Assembly: GCA_016714495.1 (NCBI GenBank)
Contig: JADKDU010000005.1
Location: forward strand, 186,001 to 250,000
Direction: 5' to 3'
Length of the DNA stretch: 64,000 bases
Source: Hyphomonadaceae bacterium
GTDB lineage: Bacteria > Pseudomonadota > Alphaproteobacteria > Caulobacterales > Hyphomonadaceae
The stretch's first letter is position 1. Each line of letters starts with the position of its first letter. Position numbers and translations under genes: made by a program. The notes below the pieces were generated by a model. That model worked only from the letters and a program-made list of their open reading frames with translations, was not told the DNA's origin and ran no database searches. This document shows, piece by piece, positions 59,373 through 64,000 of this stretch.

Positions 59373-60440
59373 TTGCGCCGCCGGGCTCTTAACGCGTTCG
59401 ATCTTCTTGCCGGATACCACCAGACGCTGGGCCTTGCCGTATCGGGCGGGTCGGACTCAAGCGCCCTGCTGATGCTTGGCGCCGCGTGGGCGCGGGCGCG
59501 CGGGCGCAAAGTCGTGGCCGCGACGGTGGATCACGGATTGCGGCCGGAGGCGCTGGCGGAGGCGGAGGGCGTCGCTGCGATCTGCGAAACGCTGTCCGTG
59601 CCGCACACGATTCTGACCTGGAGCAGGTTTGGCCGATCGGGCCGATCGCCCGGACAGGCGGAGGCGCGGCGGGCGCGTCATGCGCTGCTGGCGGGATGGG
59701 CGATTGCGCAGGAGATCGGGATCATTGCGCTCGGACATACGCGCGATGATCGGATCGAGACCTTCCTGATGCGCGCGCGGCAGGGATCGGGCTGGCACGG
59801 CCTCGCGGGGCCGCTGCCGCTAGCGCCCTCGCCCGTGTGGCCGGAGGGGCGCGGGCTGCAGCTATGTCGGCCGCTGCTGGCGTTCGCGCGCGAGGAGCTC
59901 CGCGCGGAACTGCGCGCGCAGTCTTTGACATGGGTCGAGGATCCATCGAACGAGGCTGAGCGGTATGAACGGGTGCGGACGCGCCAGCTTGTGGCGCGCC
60001 TGGCGCTCGATGCGCGCGAGCGGATTATCCGCATCATGGGCGCAGCGATCGAGACACGCGTAGCGGCGTTGGCCGACGCGCGGGCGGCGCTTGACCTGTG
60101 TCAGCACGAGGGGAGCGAGACAATCCTACCGTTGAGCGTGATTGCCAGTCTCAAGGGAGATGCAAAATTACGGCTGATCGAAGCGCTGGTGATGGCTGCC
60201 GGGGGCGGGGAAACGCTGCCGCGTCGGGAAGCTCTCGAGCGGCTGGCCGGACGGCTCGCGGAGACTGGCGGAATGTCCGGCGGTATGACGCTCGCCGGCG
60301 CCTGGGTGCGCAGAAAAGGCTTGTCCATTGGGTTTTCGCCTGCCCCGGCGCGACGGGGGGCGGACGAACCGGCGCCGCCCGCCTGGGACCGGGCGCACGC
60401 CATGCTGGCCGATCCGGTGGCGGCGGCGCTTTACCAATAG
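59373..60440 (+). CDS. tilS: tRNA(Ile)-lysidine synthetase TilS (start uncertain)
   Basis: TilS changes C34 to lysidine in tRNA-Ile(CAU), an essential step for reading AUA. About 355 residues from TTG 59373. P-loop LAVSGGSDSSALL (SGGxDS), ATVDHGLRPEA, and GHTRDDRIETFLMR are the ATP-PPi synthetase motifs; the C-terminal domain is present but diverged. The natural start is probably ATG 59350, overlapping the previous stop, but it is out of frame by one base; a missing G in GGGG at 59367-59370 would explain this. Confidence 0.88.
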   Translation: MRRRALNAFDLLAGYHQTLGLAVSGGSDSSALLMLGAAWARARGRKVVAATVDHGLRPEALAEAEGVAAICETLSVPHTILTWSRFGRSGRSPGQAEARRARHALLAGWAIAQEIGIIALGHTRDDRIETFLMRARQGSGWHGLAGPLPLAPSPVWPEGRGLQLCRPLLAFAREELRAELRAQSLTWVEDPSNEAERYERVRTRQLVARLALDARERIIRIMGAAIETRVAALADARAALDLCQHEGSETILPLSVIASLKGDAKLRLIEALVMAAGGGETLPRREALERLAGRLAETGGMSGGMTLAGAWVRRKGLSIGFSPAPARRGADEPAPPAWDRAHAMLADPVAAALYQ

Positions 60441-60570
60441 GGCGATTAGCAACCGGGAAGGCGAAAAAGACGCAGGAAAGTGACAGCCGCTTAACGGTTC
60501 AGCACTCGTTTTCGAGGATTATCCCCCCTATCTTGATCGTTCTGAACACCCCTATGAAAGGCTGTCGCTG

Positions 60571-62475
<1,905 letters not shown>

Positions 62476-62525
62476 TCTGAAGCGTTGCTAAAAAGCACGT
62501 AAGCGCGGTTACAGCCAAACAAGTG

Positions 62526-62554
62526 ACGGCGGCCCTTTCGGGGGCCGCCGTTTT
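62526..62554 (+). terminator. Intrinsic terminator of ftsH
   Basis: ACGGCGGCCC and GGGCCGCCGT form a 10-bp perfect stem with a 6-base loop, followed by TTTT. It starts 51 nt after the ftsH stop, so the tol-pal/tilS/ftsH unit ends here. Confidence 0.88.
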
Positions 62555-62618
62555 CGCGTGCGAGATGTACGGCGCAGATCGGCATGCTATTCGAACGGCT
62601 GCAACCGGAGAGCGCGCC

Positions 62619-64000
62619 ATGTTCCGACAGATCCGCCAGACAACGCTCGCCGCCATCGTGCTTGGTGCATTGAGCGCGTGCAGCGGGGCGTCCGAGCAGG
62701 CGCAGGCCCGTGGCGAGGCGATGGTGGCGGCAGCCGACCCTTATGCGGTCGAGGCCGGGCTGGAGATGTTGCGGGCGGGGGGCGCGGCGATTGATGCAGC
62801 GATTGCGGTTGAAGCGACCCTTGGCCTGGTGGAGCCGGATTCGTCCGGCATCGGCGGGGGAGGTTTCCTGATCCACTACACCGGCGGCAGCGAGAAAATC
62901 GACGCCTATGACGGGCGTGAGTGGGCGCCGGCGGGCGCGACGCCCGACATGTTCATGCTGGACGGCAAGCCATTTCCCTTCGAGCTGGCGCAGGCGAGCG
63001 GACGCTCGATCGGAACGCCGGCGCTGATCCCCATGTTGAAGCTGGCGCATGAGCGCCATGGCCGCCTGCCCTGGGCGAAACTGTTCGAACCCGCGATCAA
63101 GCTCGCGGAAGAAGGTTTCACCATCGGGCCGCGCGTAAGCCAGAGCCTCGCCTCGAACAAGGCCATGTTCGCGCAAGACCCCGAGGCGCGGTCGATCTAT
63201 CTGGATGCTGCGGGAAATCCCTGGCCGCTTGGGCACAAGCTGAAGAACCCCGGCTATGCGAAAACGCTGCGCGCGATTGCAGCCGATGGGCCCAAAGCGC
63301 TTACGCAGGGCGCGATTGCCGATGCGATCGTGGCCGCGGCGCAGCGTGAGCCGCGCGCAGGAACATTGACGGTTAGGGACCTGCAGGCGTTCAAGCCGCG
63401 CAGGCTTGATCCGTTGTGCGGGCCTTATCGCATCTATCAGGTCTGCACGATGCCCTCGCCGTCTTCGGCCAATGCGATGCTGTCGATCCTCAGCCTTTAT
63501 GAGCGTGCACGCCCACAGCCGGACGGTCCCAACAATCTCCAGGACTGGGCTGCCTATGTGTGGGCGAGCCGGCTCTCCTATGTCGACCGCGATCACTACA
63601 TGGCGGATGACAGGTTTGTTGAGGCGCCGACGAAGGAGCTGATCGCGCCGACCTATCTGGATGCGCGGGCCAAGCTGATTGACCTGTCGAAAGGACCGCA
63701 GACCATTCCGGTGGGGACGCCGAAGGGCGAGGCGCTGCGCAACAAATGGGGCAGCGAGGCGATGCAGGAGCATGGCACGACGCACCTCTCCGTGGTGGAC
63801 GGCTATGGCAACGCCGTGTCGCTGACGGCGACAATCGAGTCCGAGTATGGATCGCACCGGATGGCGGGGGGTTATGGCTTCTGGCTGAACAACCAGCTGA
63901 CCGATTTCTCGGCTGTGCCCGTGATCGACGGGAAACCGGTGGCCAATGCCGTTGCGCCGCATAAGGCGCCGCGTTCGTCCATGTCGCCATCGATCATCAC
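62619..64000 (+). CDS. ggt: Gamma-glutamyltransferase, 5' part (cut by window edge)
   Basis: 460 residues are visible from ATG 62619 after GGAG. Lipobox LGALSAC suggests a lipid-anchored periplasmic enzyme. The large subunit begins AADPYAVEAGLEMLRAGGAA and VEPDSSGIGGGGFLIHY; the autocleavage site with the nucleophile Thr is in EHGTTHLSVVDGYGNAVSLT. It hydrolyses or transfers gamma-glutamyl groups, for example from glutathione. The end of the small subunit lies outside the window. Confidence 0.93.
   Translation, partial: MFRQIRQTTLAAIVLGALSACSGASEQAQARGEAMVAAADPYAVEAGLEMLRAGGAAIDAAIAVEATLGLVEPDSSGIGGGGFLIHYTGGSEKIDAYDGREWAPAGATPDMFMLDGKPFPFELAQASGRSIGTPALIPMLKLAHERHGRLPWAKLFEPAIKLAEEGFTIGPRVSQSLASNKAMFAQDPEARSIYLDAAGNPWPLGHKLKNPGYAKTLRAIAADGPKALTQGAIADAIVAAAQREPRAGTLTVRDLQAFKPRRLDPLCGPYRIYQVCTMPSPSSANAMLSILSLYERARPQPDGPNNLQDWAAYVWASRLSYVDRDHYMADDRFVEAPTKELIAPTYLDARAKLIDLSKGPQTIPVGTPKGEALRNKWGSEAMQEHGTTHLSVVDGYGNAVSLTATIESEYGSHRMAGGYGFWLNNQLTDFSAVPVIDGKPVANAVAPHKAPRSSMSPSII

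Overview
The window reads as chromosomal DNA of a GC-rich alphaproteobacterium, most likely in or near the Caulobacterales/Hyphomonadales. The evidence is gene order: cckA beside flhB-fliR-fliQ, a tol-pal block running ybgC-tolQ-tolR-tolA-tolB-pal-cpoB and then tilS-ftsH, a serC/serA locus, and TTG/GTG starts with purine-rich ribosome binding sites. I saw no rRNA, tRNA, CRISPR array or replication origin. The genus is an inference only.

Layout. 1-3.6 kb: start of cckA (it runs off the left edge) and the flagellar export genes flhB, fliR, fliQ. 3.7-7.4 kb: a DegP/HtrA periplasmic protease followed on the same strand by an OmpR-type regulator and its sensor kinase. 7.6-15.5 kb: metabolic and regulatory genes, including a three-gene set (hypothetical, GNAT, isochorismatase-like), a lipoprotein with two CMD (AhpD-like) domains next to a cytochrome c lipoprotein, a TetR/MFS divergent pair and thymidine kinase. 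15.5-26 kb: a loose accessory stretch with an IS3 remnant, three copies of a ~95 bp dispersed repeat, a glyoxalase fragment, an AbrB/PIN toxin-antitoxin pair whose toxin has lost its middle, an M23 peptidase gene cut by an in-frame TAG, and a 161 bp MITE-like element. 26-39 kb: housekeeping and transport genes, including a caspase-like protein whose two subdomains are in swapped order, the serC-(MazG-like)-(GNAT)-serA operon with a structured leader, two EamA transporters, csbD, a PhzF-family gene and thiD. 39-45 kb: a TonB-dependent receptor, a GDSL hydrolase and mnmC.

45-49.6 kb is the most unusual part. A phage-shock operon (45-codon membrane protein, pspA, pspB, pspC) starts at a consensus sigma-54 promoter, with pspF divergent. 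Downstream of pspC it continues into six more small genes. Five of their products share one C-terminal motif (roughly VLE-K/R-L-x-T-D-D-D-R-R-L-A-x-E-I-E-x-L-R), which also resembles the tails of PspB and PspC. This looks like an expanded, largely undescribed set of Psp accessory proteins.

49.6-64 kb: a WecG/TagA glycosyltransferase, decayed genes, a GST, the tol-pal cluster, tilS, ftsH with a clear terminator, and a gamma-glutamyltransferase running off the right edge.

Several conserved genes (tolA, mnmC, the TonB receptor, probably the start of tilS) are each out of frame by one missing base in a G or C run. Because tolA and tilS are normally needed, I suspect consensus errors at homopolymers rather than true gene loss. 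The IS3, PIN toxin, M23, CDGSH and membrane-protein lesions are of other kinds and look like real decay.
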